64,000 nucleotides of DNA, taken from NCBI RefSeq assembly GCF_001559595.1, contig NZ_LNTY01000034.1, positions 124,001 to 188,000 on the forward strand, given 5' to 3'. This stretch comes from Enterovibrio coralii. GTDB taxonomy: Bacteria > Pseudomonadota > Gammaproteobacteria > Enterobacterales > Vibrionaceae. The notes beneath the pieces are model-generated. The model was given only the letters and a program-made list of their open reading frames with translations, had not been told where the DNA came from and searched no databases. Position 1 is the stretch's first letter. Each line of letters begins with the position of its first letter. This document shows positions 9,896 to 19,657 of the stretch, piece after piece. The position numbers and the translations under genes were made by a program.

Positions 9896-11811
9896 ATGAC
9901 GCAAACCAGTTTCTTACTCTCAGGTATATCCAGCAATAAGGCGGCCGTTGGCGATGCCAAAGGTGCGGTTTCCCAAGATGTAACTGAAATTGAAGGTGAA
10001 GGCTTTTTTTCTAAGCTCTCTCAGCTTGTTGCGGGAGATGCCGAAACTGTTGACGGTAAGAAAGACGCTGCTCTGGAAGGTGGAGAAAGCGAAGAAGCAT
10101 TGAATGAGATGCTGACAAGTGCGTTGAAACCTGAAGAAACTGAAGGTGCCGAAAACTTGGCACTTGAGGGTGAAGAAATTGACGCTGACGGTGAAATTAG
10201 CACCGGCAGCGAAATCAAAGCAGACAAAACTGCGCTTTCAGAAGACGCGGCACTGTCTCTGAAAGCCGCAAATCCTGATGCGGAATCAGGTACAGCAGAG
10301 CGACAACTCGCTGCCAAGCAAGATGGTGAAGCTTGGTTGCAACGCTTGAACGAAGCCAACAGTGTACTCAAGCCACAGGCAGAGCACACGTTGGATGCGG
10401 AAACGGTTGTACTGAATACCGAAGGAAAAGCATTAGTCGGCAAAAGCTTGCCGTCAGACCAATCCGGTAGAGAACTGCTATCCACGGAAAGTCTCAATGC
10501 GAGTGTCCTGACAGCTTCATCTAGCCAAGATGCCTTGCCATTTACTTCGGTTGAACCTGCCTCTGTGGAAGAAGTGAAAGCGGTATTGGCAAGCGAAGGC
10601 ATTGATGTTTCTACGCTGTCTACCGCCGAATTGGAAACCATAGCCAAGATGGCGGTGGTACAAGATGTGACTGAACAGCAACTCAGTTCCTTTTCGCCAG
10701 AGCAGCAAGCCATTGATGCGGCGGCTGTGCGCGCGATAGCAATCAACAATGATGGTTCAGAGCGTCCAGATGCAACCGGGGCAGAGTTAGTGGCTGGCTC
10801 TGCGGAGGCTGGGCGTGTGTTAAGTAACGCGGCAATCGCGCAGACAGCAACAGTGACGGCTGACACCAAAGAAGCAGACCTGCTTGCTAAAGCGGGCGCA
10901 GAGACCTTGACTAAACCACAACAAGACGCTTGATGCGAGCGCAACTTGCCGCGCAAGCAGCGGGGACGGGCACCGATAAAACCGATGTTGCAGATATGCA
11001 GATGCGAGGCTTCGCCGCGCAATCACAAAGCGCACAAAATGGATTGAGCCAAGCAGCGAGTGCCGTTCAAGCCGCCGTAAATCCGCAGTTGCAACAACAA
11101 ACCCCTGCATCAGCATTTGCGGCGATCCCATGGACGCCAGCAGGTATGCAAAATAATGCACAACCGCAAGCCGCGGCAAGCTCTGCGGCATTAGAAGCGG
11201 CGACGGCACTGCAAATGACAGAGGCGTCACAAGCCAAGCCAGAAGTGAAAGCGGAGCATCTAGCCCAACAACTGGCGACGAGTTTTGGTAATACAAGCTC
11301 TACAACGGCCGCGCGATTAGACAATGCTGTCACACAGACACCACTTCAATTGAGCCAAAATCAGGCGGAAGCGGCGAATGCGCTGTCTGAAAAGGTCAAT
11401 ATGATGATGTCGAAGAACTTGAAGCATGTTGATATTCGCCTCGACCCACCAGAGCTTGGGCGTATGCAAATCAAATTATCGATGAACCAAGACCAAGCGT
11501 CAGTGCAGTTCACGGTAGCCAACCAAGCAGCACGAGATATGGTTGAACAAACCTTGCCAAGACTGCGTGAAATGATGCAGCAGCAAGGGCTTCAGCTGGC
11601 ACAATCTTCGGTGCAACAGCAAGATGCTGGCGGCAGACAAGCCTTTGCTGGCAGCCAATCACAGCAAGGTGATGGCCAAAATGGACAAGGCGGTCAAGAC
11701 GGATCTTCTCGGTTTGGTCGAAATGATGGTGACCACGAGATTGAAACTTCTTCAATCAATCGTGAGCTTTACGTCAATACATCAAAGGATCGTGTCGACT
11801 ATTATGCTTAA
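9896..11811 (+). pseudogene. fliK: Flagellar hook-length control protein FliK, interrupted by a one-base deletion (probable sequence error)
   Basis: FliK measures hook length and triggers the export specificity switch through FlhB. The first part (9896-10933) is a long, disordered, Ala/Glu/Ser-rich ruler region. The second (frame opening at 10930) is Gln/Ala-rich and ends in the conserved FliK C-terminal domain, KHVDIRLDPPELGRMQIKLS to VEQTLPRLREMMQQQGLQL. At about 10926 GACGCTTGATG should probably read GACGCTTTGATG, a T missing from a T run. Restored length is about 638 residues. A terminator hairpin begins at the stop codon. No perfect promoter is seen in the 89 bases before the gene. Confidence 0.9.
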
Positions 11812-11842
11812 TGTAGCGATTATGCTACATGCGTTTTTTATT
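11811..11842 (+). terminator. Intrinsic terminator after fliK
   Basis: ATGTAGC and GCTACAT pair around a 6-base loop and are followed by GCGTTTTTT. The hairpin begins at the fliK stop codon and separates fliK from fliL. Confidence 0.72.
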
Positions 11843-11873
11843 AGACACTTAATTAACGGTACCGAGGATTATC

Positions 11874-12374
11874 ATGGCAGATGAAGATATTGAAGCAGGC
11901 GGCGGTGGCGGCGGTAAGAAAAAGCTGATCATCATTATCGTGGCGGCTCTTCTGTTGTTAGGTGGTGGCGCGGGTGCGTTTTTATTCTTGATGGGCGGAG
12001 ACAGTGGCGGTAACGACGACATCGTCATTGAAGAAGAAGCAGAGCCTGTCAATCTGCAGGCGATTTATGTCACCTTGCCACAGCCATTCGTGTTTAACGT
12101 CACGGGCGACTCTCAGCAGCGTTTGGTACAAGTAAAAGTACAGCTGATGGTACGCGGTGATTCAAACGAAACGCTGGCAAAACAAAATTTACCGCTTGTT
12201 GAGCACAGTCTGCTGACAACATTCGGTGCTGCCACGGTAGAGCAGCTTAGAACCCCACAAGGACAGGTGGAAATCCGTAAACAAGCAGCTGACACCGTTC
12301 AAGCTGCGATGGAAAAAGTCACCGGCAAGACAGTTGTTGAGCGGGTGTTATTTACTGGCTTTGTAATGCAATAG
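11874..12374 (+). CDS. fliL: Flagellar basal body-associated protein FliL
   Basis: FliL surrounds the stator units and supports torque at high load. The 166 residues show a Gly-rich N-terminus, one membrane segment (about 15-41, KKLIIIIVAALLLLGGGAGA) and a periplasmic domain with the family features YVTLPQPFVFNVTGDSQQRL and RTPQGQVEIRKQAADTVQAA. It starts the fliLMN group, seven bases before fliM. Confidence 0.94.
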   Translation: MADEDIEAGGGGGGKKKLIIIIVAALLLLGGGAGAFLFLMGGDSGGNDDIVIEEEAEPVNLQAIYVTLPQPFVFNVTGDSQQRLVQVKVQLMVRGDSNETLAKQNLPLVEHSLLTTFGAATVEQLRTPQGQVEIRKQAADTVQAAMEKVTGKTVVERVLFTGFVMQ

Positions 12375-12381
12375 GTGCAAT

Positions 12382-13449
12382 GTGACCGACCTACTCAGTC
12401 AAGACGAAATTGATGCTCTCCTTCACGGTGTAGATGACACTGATGATGACGAACCCGAATCAGGTGGTGGGGGCGATGTAGCCTCCGCCTCGAATTTCGA
12501 CTTCTCATCACAAGACCGCATCGTCCGTGGGCGAATGCCTACGCTGGAGCTGATTAACGAGCGATTTGCGCGTCATATGCGTATTAGCTTGTTTAACATG
12601 CTGCGAAAAACGGCGGAAGTATCGATTAACGGTGTACAAATGGTGAAGTTTGGTGAATACCAAAACACCTTGTTTGTCCCGACGAGTCTGAACATGGTGC
12701 GATTCCGTCCTCTAAAAGGGACGGCACTCGTAACCATGGAGGCGCGATTAGTCTTTATTCTTGTAGAAAACTTCTTTGGTGGAGATGGACGTTTCCACGC
12801 CCGTATCGAGGGGCGTGAATTCACGCCAACGGAACGCCGTGTCATTCAAATGCTGCTGAAACTGGTATTTGAAGACTACAAGGATGCGTGGGCTCCGGTC
12901 ATGAAAGTCGAGTTCGAATACCTCGATTCAGAGGTGAACCCGGCAATGGCGAACATCGTGAGCCCGACAGAAGTGATTGTCGTAAGCTCATTCCACATTG
13001 AGTTAGATGGCGGCGGCGGTGACTTCCACGTTGTTATGCCTTACTCCATGGTGGAGCCTATCCGCGAATTGTTGGATGCGGGTATCCAGAGTGACAAGAT
13101 GGATACAGACCTTCGTTGGTCTAAGGCTCTGCAAGATGAAGTGATGGACGTTGAAGTTGCCCTGACGGCGAAACTGCTCGATACGACCTTGTCGTTGCGC
13201 GACATGATGGAGCTTCAGGTAGGGGATGTTATCCCTGTGAAGATGCCAGATGCATGTACTATCTACATTGAAGATCTTCCGACCTATAGAGGGAAGATGG
13301 GACAGGCGAACGACAACCTGGCGATAAAGATTACTGAAAAACTGAAACGCCCTGAAGTGGCGAAGAGTGACGTCGTGTTGCTTGAAGAGGAAGATGATTT
13401 CCTCGCTCTTGAAGACCTTGAGTCGAGCGGTGACAACAACGATGACTAA
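12382..13449 (+). CDS. fliM: Flagellar motor switch protein FliM
   Basis: FliM is the C-ring protein that binds phospho-CheY and passes the direction signal to FliG. The N-terminus has the CheY-binding peptide (LLSQDEIDALLHGV). The middle domain follows (RMPTLELINERFARHMRISL), then a FliN-like C-terminal domain. An acidic tail ends the 355 residues. GTG 12382 is the start; the nearby ATG runs straight into a stop. FliN follows after 27 bases. Confidence 0.95.
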   Translation: MTDLLSQDEIDALLHGVDDTDDDEPESGGGGDVASASNFDFSSQDRIVRGRMPTLELINERFARHMRISLFNMLRKTAEVSINGVQMVKFGEYQNTLFVPTSLNMVRFRPLKGTALVTMEARLVFILVENFFGGDGRFHARIEGREFTPTERRVIQMLLKLVFEDYKDAWAPVMKVEFEYLDSEVNPAMANIVSPTEVIVVSSFHIELDGGGGDFHVVMPYSMVEPIRELLDAGIQSDKMDTDLRWSKALQDEVMDVEVALTAKLLDTTLSLRDMMELQVGDVIPVKMPDACTIYIEDLPTYRGKMGQANDNLAIKITEKLKRPEVAKSDVVLLEEEDDFLALEDLESSGDNNDD

Positions 13450-13476
13450 AACTGATAGACGATGTGGTGATGAATC

Positions 13477-13866
13477 ATGAGTGATGTAGAAGACGATTGG
13501 GCTGCAGCGCTTGCTGAACAAGCAGAAGTGGAAGGTGGTGACGACGTTCAAACGGCCCCTTTAGACGAGCTTGTTGATGAAGCCCCACCGATGAATGCGG
13601 ATGAGGTGCGTAAACTGGATGCGATTTTGGACATTCCAGTCACCATCTCCATGGAAGTTGGCCGTACCAACATCAACATTCGTAACCTGCTGCAATTGAA
13701 CCAAGGTTCGGTCGTAGAGCTTGACCGACTGGCGGGTGAATCGTTGGACGTACTGGTCAACGGTACCTTGATTGCTCACGGTGAGGTTGTCGTGGTGAAC
13801 GATAAATTCGGTATCCGCTTAACCGACGTGATCAGCCAAACTGAGCGTATTAAAAAGCTTCGCTAA
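13477..13866 (+). CDS. fliN: Flagellar motor switch protein FliN
   Basis: FliN completes the C ring and helps dock export complexes. The 129 residues have an acidic N-terminus and a SpoA-type C-terminal domain (IPVTISMEVGRTNINIRNLL, then GEVVVVNDKFGIRLTDVIS). It is followed directly by a strong terminator, so fliO and later genes need read-through or another promoter. Confidence 0.95.
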   Translation: MSDVEDDWAAALAEQAEVEGGDDVQTAPLDELVDEAPPMNADEVRKLDAILDIPVTISMEVGRTNINIRNLLQLNQGSVVELDRLAGESLDVLVNGTLIAHGEVVVVNDKFGIRLTDVISQTERIKKLR

Positions 13867-13886
13867 CCCCTTTTTTGAATCCTTTG

Positions 13887-13917
13887 AAAAAGCACACCCA
13901 CGTGGTGTGCTTTTTTT
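13887..13917 (+). terminator. Intrinsic terminator between fliN and fliO
   Basis: AAAAAGCACACC and its complement TGGTGTGCTTTTT form a 12-base stem with loop CACG and a T run. It interrupts what is otherwise one flagellar gene string. Confidence 0.92.
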
Positions 13918-13978
13918 CGGCCTGAATTTTGCTTATCAGTCAAAATTACCCGTAATTTCTGGCTGAAGAAGATAATTC

Positions 13979-14371
13979 ATGGCTCTCCTGCGACTTGCTC
14001 TGATTGGACTGTTTTTCGCACCAAGTGCGTTCGCTGCAACGCCCGGTAGCGAAAGCTTGGCAACCACCTTTGTGGCATTGATCTTTGTTATCGGCCTGAT
14101 TTTTGGGTTGGCGTGGCTGCTTAAACGCATGCAAGTTCCTTCGATGATGGGCGCAAAATCGGGCCTAAAAGTCATAAGTCAGCTGCCTTTAGGGCAAAAA
14201 GAGCGGGTTGTTGTTTTAGATGTAAATGGCGAACAAGTATTGGTGGGTGTCACTGCACATCAAATCACGCTGATCAAAAGTTTGGACAACCCGATGACGA
14301 CTCAGGCACCTGAGACTTCGTCTTTTTCCTCTCAACTCAACCAAATTCTGAAAAAAAATGAAGCGTCTTAA
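13979..14371 (+). CDS. fliO: Flagellar export protein FliO
   Basis: FliO assists assembly of the FliP ring of the export gate. The 130 residues start with a signal-like or membrane segment ([19 protein letters not shown]). A second membrane span near 25-47 follows ([20 protein letters not shown]), then a small conserved cytoplasmic domain ([20 protein letters not shown]). Its end overlaps fliP by 14 bases. Confidence 0.92.
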   Translation: MALLRLALIGLFFAPSAFAATPGSESLATTFVALIFVIGLIFGLAWLLKRMQVPSMMGAKSGLKVISQLPLGQKERVVVLDVNGEQVLVGVTAHQITLIKSLDNPMTTQAPETSSFSSQLNQILKKNEAS

Positions 14372-15194
14372 TTCCGTCAGTGCCATTTTTCTGGCACTTT
14401 GCTGTTTTATCGTCACGCCGTTTGCTGTTGCAGAGGACGAACCCGCGCCTGCGGCTGATACAGTCACTGAGACCCTGATCAATGATGCGGGTGAAGCATC
14501 CATGATTCAGGCCAGAAACGGTGGTGGTATTCCAGCACTGACCATGACGGTGAACCCAGACGGCAGTGAGGACTACTCGGTCACGCTACAAATTCTGGCG
14601 ATGATGACTGCGCTCGGCTTTTTGCCAGCTATTGTTATCTTGATGACGTCGTTTACCCGTATCGTGGTGGTGATGTCCATTCTCCGTCAGGCAATGGGTT
14701 TGCAGCAAACGCCGTCCAATCAGGTCATTATTGGTATCGCCATGTTTCTGACGTTCTTCATCATGTCGCCCGTTATCGACAGAATGAAGGTGACAGCATT
14801 CCAGCCTTATTTGAACGAAGAGATTTCATCGCGAGAAGCGTTTGACCGCGTGCAGATCCCGCTGCGTGAATTTATGCTTCAGCAGACCCGCGTCAAAGAT
14901 TTGGAAACCTTCGTGAATATGTCGGGCTCAGACGCGACTGACCCTGAGCTTGTGCCGATGACAGTGCTGATCCCGGCGTTTATCACCTCCGAGCTGAAAA
15001 CTGCGTTCCAGATTGGCTTCATGCTGTTTTTGCCCTTTTTGATTATCGACTTGGTGGTGGCGTCTGTCTTGATGGCAATGGGTATGATGATGTTGTCGCC
15101 TATGATTGTATCGTTACCCTTTAAACTCATGCTATTTGTGCTGGTGGACGGCTGGAACCTCATTCTGTCGACACTTGCCGGCAGTTTTGGATAG
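14358..15194 (+). CDS. fliP: Flagellar export gate protein FliP
   Basis: FliP forms the core pore of the flagellar type III export gate. It has a cleavable signal peptide ([20 protein letters not shown]), then hydrophobic segments with conserved family stretches [20 protein letters not shown] and [19 protein letters not shown]. The 278 residues fit Vibrio FliP. It overlaps fliO, and fliQ follows after nine bases. Confidence 0.95.
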   Translation: MKRLNSVSAIFLALCCFIVTPFAVAEDEPAPAADTVTETLINDAGEASMIQARNGGGIPALTMTVNPDGSEDYSVTLQILAMMTALGFLPAIVILMTSFTRIVVVMSILRQAMGLQQTPSNQVIIGIAMFLTFFIMSPVIDRMKVTAFQPYLNEEISSREAFDRVQIPLREFMLQQTRVKDLETFVNMSGSDATDPELVPMTVLIPAFITSELKTAFQIGFMLFLPFLIIDLVVASVLMAMGMMMLSPMIVSLPFKLMLFVLVDGWNLILSTLAGSFG

Positions 15195-15203
15195 GAGTGA
15201 GTC

Positions 15204-15473
15204 ATGGCACCAGAAGCCTTTGTCGAGCTGTTCCAAGATGCGCTCTATCTCATTCTCATCATGGTAACGGCCATCATTGTTCCCGGTCTTATCGTGGGTC
15301 TGATTGTCGCGATTTTCCAAGCCGCAACCTCAATCAACGAACAAACGCTGAGCTTTTTGCCGCGTTTGATTGCGACCTTGATTGCGTTGATGGTCTTTGG
15401 ACACTGGATGACCCGCATGTTGATGGAGTATTTCTTCCGTTTGATCGAAGAAATACCGACATTGCTCTATTGA
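15204..15473 (+). CDS. fliQ: Flagellar export gate protein FliQ
   Basis: FliQ packs around the FliP-FliR core of the export gate. The 89-residue protein is two membrane helices joined by a short loop (IVGLIVAIFQAATSINEQTL is the conserved part). Length and position between fliP and fliR are diagnostic. Confidence 0.95.
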   Translation: MAPEAFVELFQDALYLILIMVTAIIVPGLIVGLIVAIFQAATSINEQTLSFLPRLIATLIALMVFGHWMTRMLMEYFFRLIEEIPTLLY

Positions 15474-15487
15474 CGCGATAAATTGCG

Positions 15488-16285
15488 ATGGAATACCCAG
15501 CAGAACTTATTCTCGATTGGATGGCCCAGTTTTTCTGGCCGTTGACGCGCATCTCATCAATGATGATGACGATGACCTTCTTCGGTGCGCGCTATGTGCC
15601 TGTTCGTGTGAGATTGTATCTGTCGTTGGCCATCACCTTTGCAGTTATGCCTGCTGTGCCAAAAGTGCCGGAATCGATAGAACTGCTGTCCTATGGCGGT
15701 TTTGTGGTTTTGGCGCAACAGATACTGATCGGCGTGGCGATGGGCACGGTCACTCAATTTGTTACCCAAACTTTCGTTCTGCTCGGTCAAATCATCGGTA
15801 TGCAATCGAGCTTAGGTTTCGCGTCCATGGTTGACCCAGCGAACGGTCAGAACACGCCCTTGCTTGGTCAGTTCTATCTTTTCGTTGCTACCATGTTGTT
15901 CCTCGCGACCGACGGGCACCTTCAAATGCTCAACCTTGTTGTCATGAGTTTTAAAAGTCTACCTATCGGAGAGATGCTGCAAGCTGCAGACTATCGGCTT
16001 ATCGCCAGTTGGTTTGGCATCATGTTCAGCGTCGCGCTGGGCATGGCGTTAGCGGGCATCATCGCGCTGCTGGTGGTTAATCTCTCGTTTGGTGTGATGA
16101 CCCGTGCTGCTCCGCAGTTAAACATCTTCTCGCTGGGTTTCTCCTTCGCACTGTTAGTGGGTCTTCTCATCAGCATGTATTTGCTGAGTGGTATCTTGCC
16201 GCATTACTTAAATCACTGGGAAACGGGTGTCGACACCATCTGTGACTTGATTCGTCTCGACTGCGCAACGGGCGGAGGTGCCTAA
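15488..16285 (+). CDS. fliR: Flagellar export gate protein FliR
   Basis: FliR is the single-copy subunit that closes the export pore. The 265 residues form about six hydrophobic segments; conserved pieces include FLATDGHLQMLNLVVMSFKS and the MTRAAPQLNIFSLGFSFALL motif. The stop overlaps the flhB start by one base (TAATG). Confidence 0.95.
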   Translation: MEYPAELILDWMAQFFWPLTRISSMMMTMTFFGARYVPVRVRLYLSLAITFAVMPAVPKVPESIELLSYGGFVVLAQQILIGVAMGTVTQFVTQTFVLLGQIIGMQSSLGFASMVDPANGQNTPLLGQFYLFVATMLFLATDGHLQMLNLVVMSFKSLPIGEMLQAADYRLIASWFGIMFSVALGMALAGIIALLVVNLSFGVMTRAAPQLNIFSLGFSFALLVGLLISMYLLSGILPHYLNHWETGVDTICDLIRLDCATGGGA

Positions 16286-17418
16286 TGGCAGAGAACGACG
16301 GTCAAGAACGTACAGAAGACGCCACGCCCCGAAGGCGGCAGCAGGCGCGGGAGAAAGGTCAGGTACCGCGCTCAAGAGAACTGGCATCCGTTGCTGTGCT
16401 CGTGGTAGGCGCAGTCGCGCTGATGTGGTTTGGTGAAGGTCTGGGTGTGGCGTTGATGGAAATCATGCGCAAGTTCTTCACCCTTACCCGAGACGAAATT
16501 TTTGACGTCACAACGCTAGGGTTGATTACCTATGGCGCGATTTTCCATATCGCGTGGCCACTGACGCTGGTGCTCACCATGCTATTCGTGGCGGGGCTTA
16601 TTGGCGCGTCTGCGCTTGGCGGCGTGTCGTTTTCTTGGGAAGCTGCGCGTCCTAAGCTATCAAAAATGAGCCCGCTCCAAGGCATTAAGCGCATGTTTGG
16701 CAAACAAAGCTGGGTTGAGCTTATCAAGTCGATCTTGAAAGTGGCCTTGGTGTCTGGCGTGGCGTTTTATTTGATGTGGGCCAGTTTGGAAGACTTCTTC
16801 CAGCTAAACATCGAGACGTTCCCAACCAATCTGTACCACGCCTTAGATATTCTCCTGAACTTCGTCCTGCTGATTTGCTGTTCCTTGTTGGTCGTGGTGG
16901 CGATTGATGTGCCATTCCAGATCTGGCAGCACAATGAACAGCTAAAAATGACTAAGCAAGAAATCAAAGATGAATACAAAGAAACCGAAGGTAAGCCTGA
17001 AGTGAAAGGGCGGATCCGCATGTTGCAACGTGAGATGGCGCAGCGCCGGATGATGTCTGAAATCCCGTCGGCTGACGTAATCATTACCAACCCGGAACAC
17101 TACTCGGTTGCGCTGCGCTACGACAGCAAAATCGACCGTGCTCCCATAGTGGTAGCGAAAGGTACTGACTTTTTGGCGTTGAAAATACGGGAGATTGCCG
17201 CTGAGCATGACATTACGATCGTGCCAGCACCACCACTTGCCCGTGCGGTCTATTTCAGCACAGAACTTGAGCAACAAATTCCTGACGGCCTGTTCGCTGC
17301 CGTCGCTCAGTTGTTAGCATACGTCTTCCAGCTCAAACAATACAAAAAAGGCCGGGGCCGGAAACCGAAATCCTTGGTTGACCAACAAATGCCCATACCG
17401 CCAGAATTACGTCACTAA
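16285..17418 (+). CDS. flhB: Flagellar export switch protein FlhB
   Basis: FlhB controls the switch from rod/hook to filament export by autocleavage in its cytoplasmic domain. The 377 residues have the N-terminal motif GQERTEDATPRRRQQAREKG, four membrane segments, and the cytoplasmic domain with ADVIITNPEHYSVALRYD. The cleavage motif normally written NPTH reads NPEH here (AAC CCG GAA CAC). Asn and Pro, which carry the cleavage chemistry, are kept. It is the last gene before the flhA promoter. Confidence 0.95.
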   Translation: MAENDGQERTEDATPRRRQQAREKGQVPRSRELASVAVLVVGAVALMWFGEGLGVALMEIMRKFFTLTRDEIFDVTTLGLITYGAIFHIAWPLTLVLTMLFVAGLIGASALGGVSFSWEAARPKLSKMSPLQGIKRMFGKQSWVELIKSILKVALVSGVAFYLMWASLEDFFQLNIETFPTNLYHALDILLNFVLLICCSLLVVVAIDVPFQIWQHNEQLKMTKQEIKDEYKETEGKPEVKGRIRMLQREMAQRRMMSEIPSADVIITNPEHYSVALRYDSKIDRAPIVVAKGTDFLALKIREIAAEHDITIVPAPPLARAVYFSTELEQQIPDGLFAAVAQLLAYVFQLKQYKKGRGRKPKSLVDQQMPIPPELRH

Positions 17419-17460
17419 CGTGACCTACTCCTTTAATTTATTGAATTTAAGCACTAATTT

Positions 17461-17481
17461 TTTTGGTTTGTTTTTTGCATA
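17461..17481 (+). promoter_or_regulatory. Sigma-54 promoter of the flhA operon
   Basis: TTGGTTTGTTTTTTGCAT has GG at 17465-17466 and GC at 17477-17478, exactly N10 apart, with TTTGC at -12. It lies about 43 bases before flhA and would drive flhAFG-fliA and probably the chemotaxis genes. Confidence 0.82.
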
Positions 17482-17521
17482 ATGCAACGTCATTACTCAG
17501 AAAAACGACTAAAAATTACTC

Positions 17522-19626
17522 ATGAAGCTCTCTTTGCCGTTTTACGACAAGGTCCAAGACAAAATCCCGTTTAAACGCGGTGGTGCGTTCCCAGCGATCG
17601 GTGCGCCGTTGCTGGTATTGTCGACATTGGCGATGGTGGTATTGCCAATGCCGGCGGTGCTGCTTGACTTGATGTTCTCATTCAACATCGCTTTGTCTTT
17701 GGTTGTGCTTCTGGTAACGGTATACACCCGCAGACCGCTCGATTTCGCGGCATTCCCGACCGTCCTTCTTATTGCCACCTTAATGCGTTTGGCATTGAAC
17801 GTTGCTTCTACCCGTGTGGTTCTGCTCAATGGCCATGAAGGCCCGGGCGCGGCCGGTGAGGTTATTGAAGCGTTCGGTTCGGTCGTTATCGGTGGTAACT
17901 ACGCCGTTGGTCTGGTCGTGTTCCTTATCTTGATGATCATTAACTTTATGGTTGTTACCAAGGGTGCGGGCCGTATTTCTGAGGTAAGCGCACGTTTCAC
18001 CCTTGATGCATTGCCAGGTAAGCAAATGGCCATCGATGCGGACTTGAACGCCGGTTTGATCAACCAAGAACAAGCCCGTACTCGCCGACAAGAAGTCACC
18101 AAAGAAGCTGACTTTTACGGTTCGATGGACGGTGCGTCTAAGTTCGTAAAAGGGGATGCCATCGCCGGTATCCTTATCCTTGTGATCAACATCGTGGGCG
18201 TCTCATCATCGGTATGGTGCAGCACGGCCTGACGTTCTCTGACGCTATCGAGATTTATGTTCTGCTGACTATCGGTGATGGTCTAGTCGCGCAAATTCCA
18301 TCGCTGTTGCTGTCTATCGGCGCGGCGATCATGGTAACCCGTCAAAACACCGATGAAGACATGGGTCAGCAGTTGGTGTTCCAGCTGGTGGATAATCCGA
18401 AAGCACTGATCATCTCGACGGGCATCTTGTTTGTAATGGGTATCGTCCCGGGCATGCCGCATATTCCTTTCCTGACGCTCGCTTTGATTTGTGGTGGCTT
18501 CGCCTACTGGAAAACAAAACAAGTCGAAAAAGCCAAAATTGCCGCCGAGGAAGCCCCGCAACAAGAACTGGCACCGCCGAAACCAAAAGAGCTTTCTTGG
18601 GACGACGTACAGCCTGTCGATGTCATTGGTTTGGAAGTGGGTTATCGCCTGATTCCTATGGTTGACCGAGACCAAGGTGGTGAGCTGCTTGATCGCGTGA
18701 AAGGGGTGCGTAAGAAGCTATCTCAAGACTTTGGCTTCCTTGTACCGCCAGTACATATCCGCGACAACCTTGAACTGCCACCAAACAGTTACCGCATTAC
18801 TTTGATGGGCGTGGCAGTCGGCGAAGCGGATATTCGCCCTGACAAGGAATTGGCGATTAACCCTGGTCAAGTTTTCGGCCCAATTGACGGTGAAGGTACT
18901 GTCGATCCGGCCTTTGGTCTGGAAGCAGTTTGGATTGAAAAATCCCAGCGCGAACATGCGCAAGCACTCGGCTACACCGTGGTGGATTCTGCCACTGTAC
19001 TGGCAACGCATTTGAGTCAGATGCTGACCAACAACGCAGAACGTTTACTGGGCCACGAAGAAGCACAGAACCTGATTGATATGCTGGCGAAACAAGCACC
19101 GCGTCTGGTGGAAGGCCTAATCCCTGATTTGGTTTCGCTGGGTGTGGTAGTGAAAGTGATGCAGAACCTGCTTAACGAAGCTATCCCAATTCGTGATGTT
19201 CGAACCATCATTCAGACCCTGTCTGAGTACGCGCCGAAGAGTCAAGATCCCGACATCCTCACTGCGGCTGTACGTATTTCACTCAAGCGTCTAATCGTTC
19301 AAGAAATCAATGGTATAGCTCCTGAGCTGCCAGTGATTACATTGGTGCCTGAATTGGAACAGATATTGCATAAAACTATGCAAGCATCGGGTGGTGAATC
19401 GACGGGTATTGAACCTGGATTGGCTGAGCGATTACAGCAAAGTTTGTCTGAAGCAACACAGCAGCAAGAGCTGCAAGGCGAACCAGCCGTTCTTCTCACT
19501 TCTGGCGTATTACGTTCCACGCTTGCCAAGTTTGTGAAGAACACCATCCCATCCCTGCGCGTCCTGTCTTATCAGGAAGTGCCGGATGAAAAACAAATAA
19601 GAATTGTAAGAGCAGTTGGCAACTGA
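17522..19626 (+). pseudogene. flhA: Flagellar export protein FlhA, interrupted by a one-base deletion (probable sequence error)
   Basis: FlhA forms the cytoplasmic ring of the export gate that docks chaperone-substrate complexes and uses proton motive force. The N-terminal membrane part runs to [12 protein letters not shown] near 18199. The continuation [20 protein letters not shown] is in the next frame: GTGGGCGTCTC should read GTGGGCGGTCTC, one G missing. Restored length is about 701 residues, normal. The N-terminal half has about eight membrane segments with the conserved loop [20 protein letters not shown]. The C-terminal half is the soluble platform (VHIRDNLELPPNSYRITLMG). Confidence 0.94.
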
Positions 19627-19657
19627 TGCGCTGCATCAGTAAATCAGGACAACGATT

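Noticed and set aside
10021-11022. 333-codon open frame on the minus strand opposite fliK
   Set aside because: It is the mirror of the Ala/Glu/Ser-rich fliK ruler, with Ser/Ala-rich low complexity, no ribosome site and no family features.
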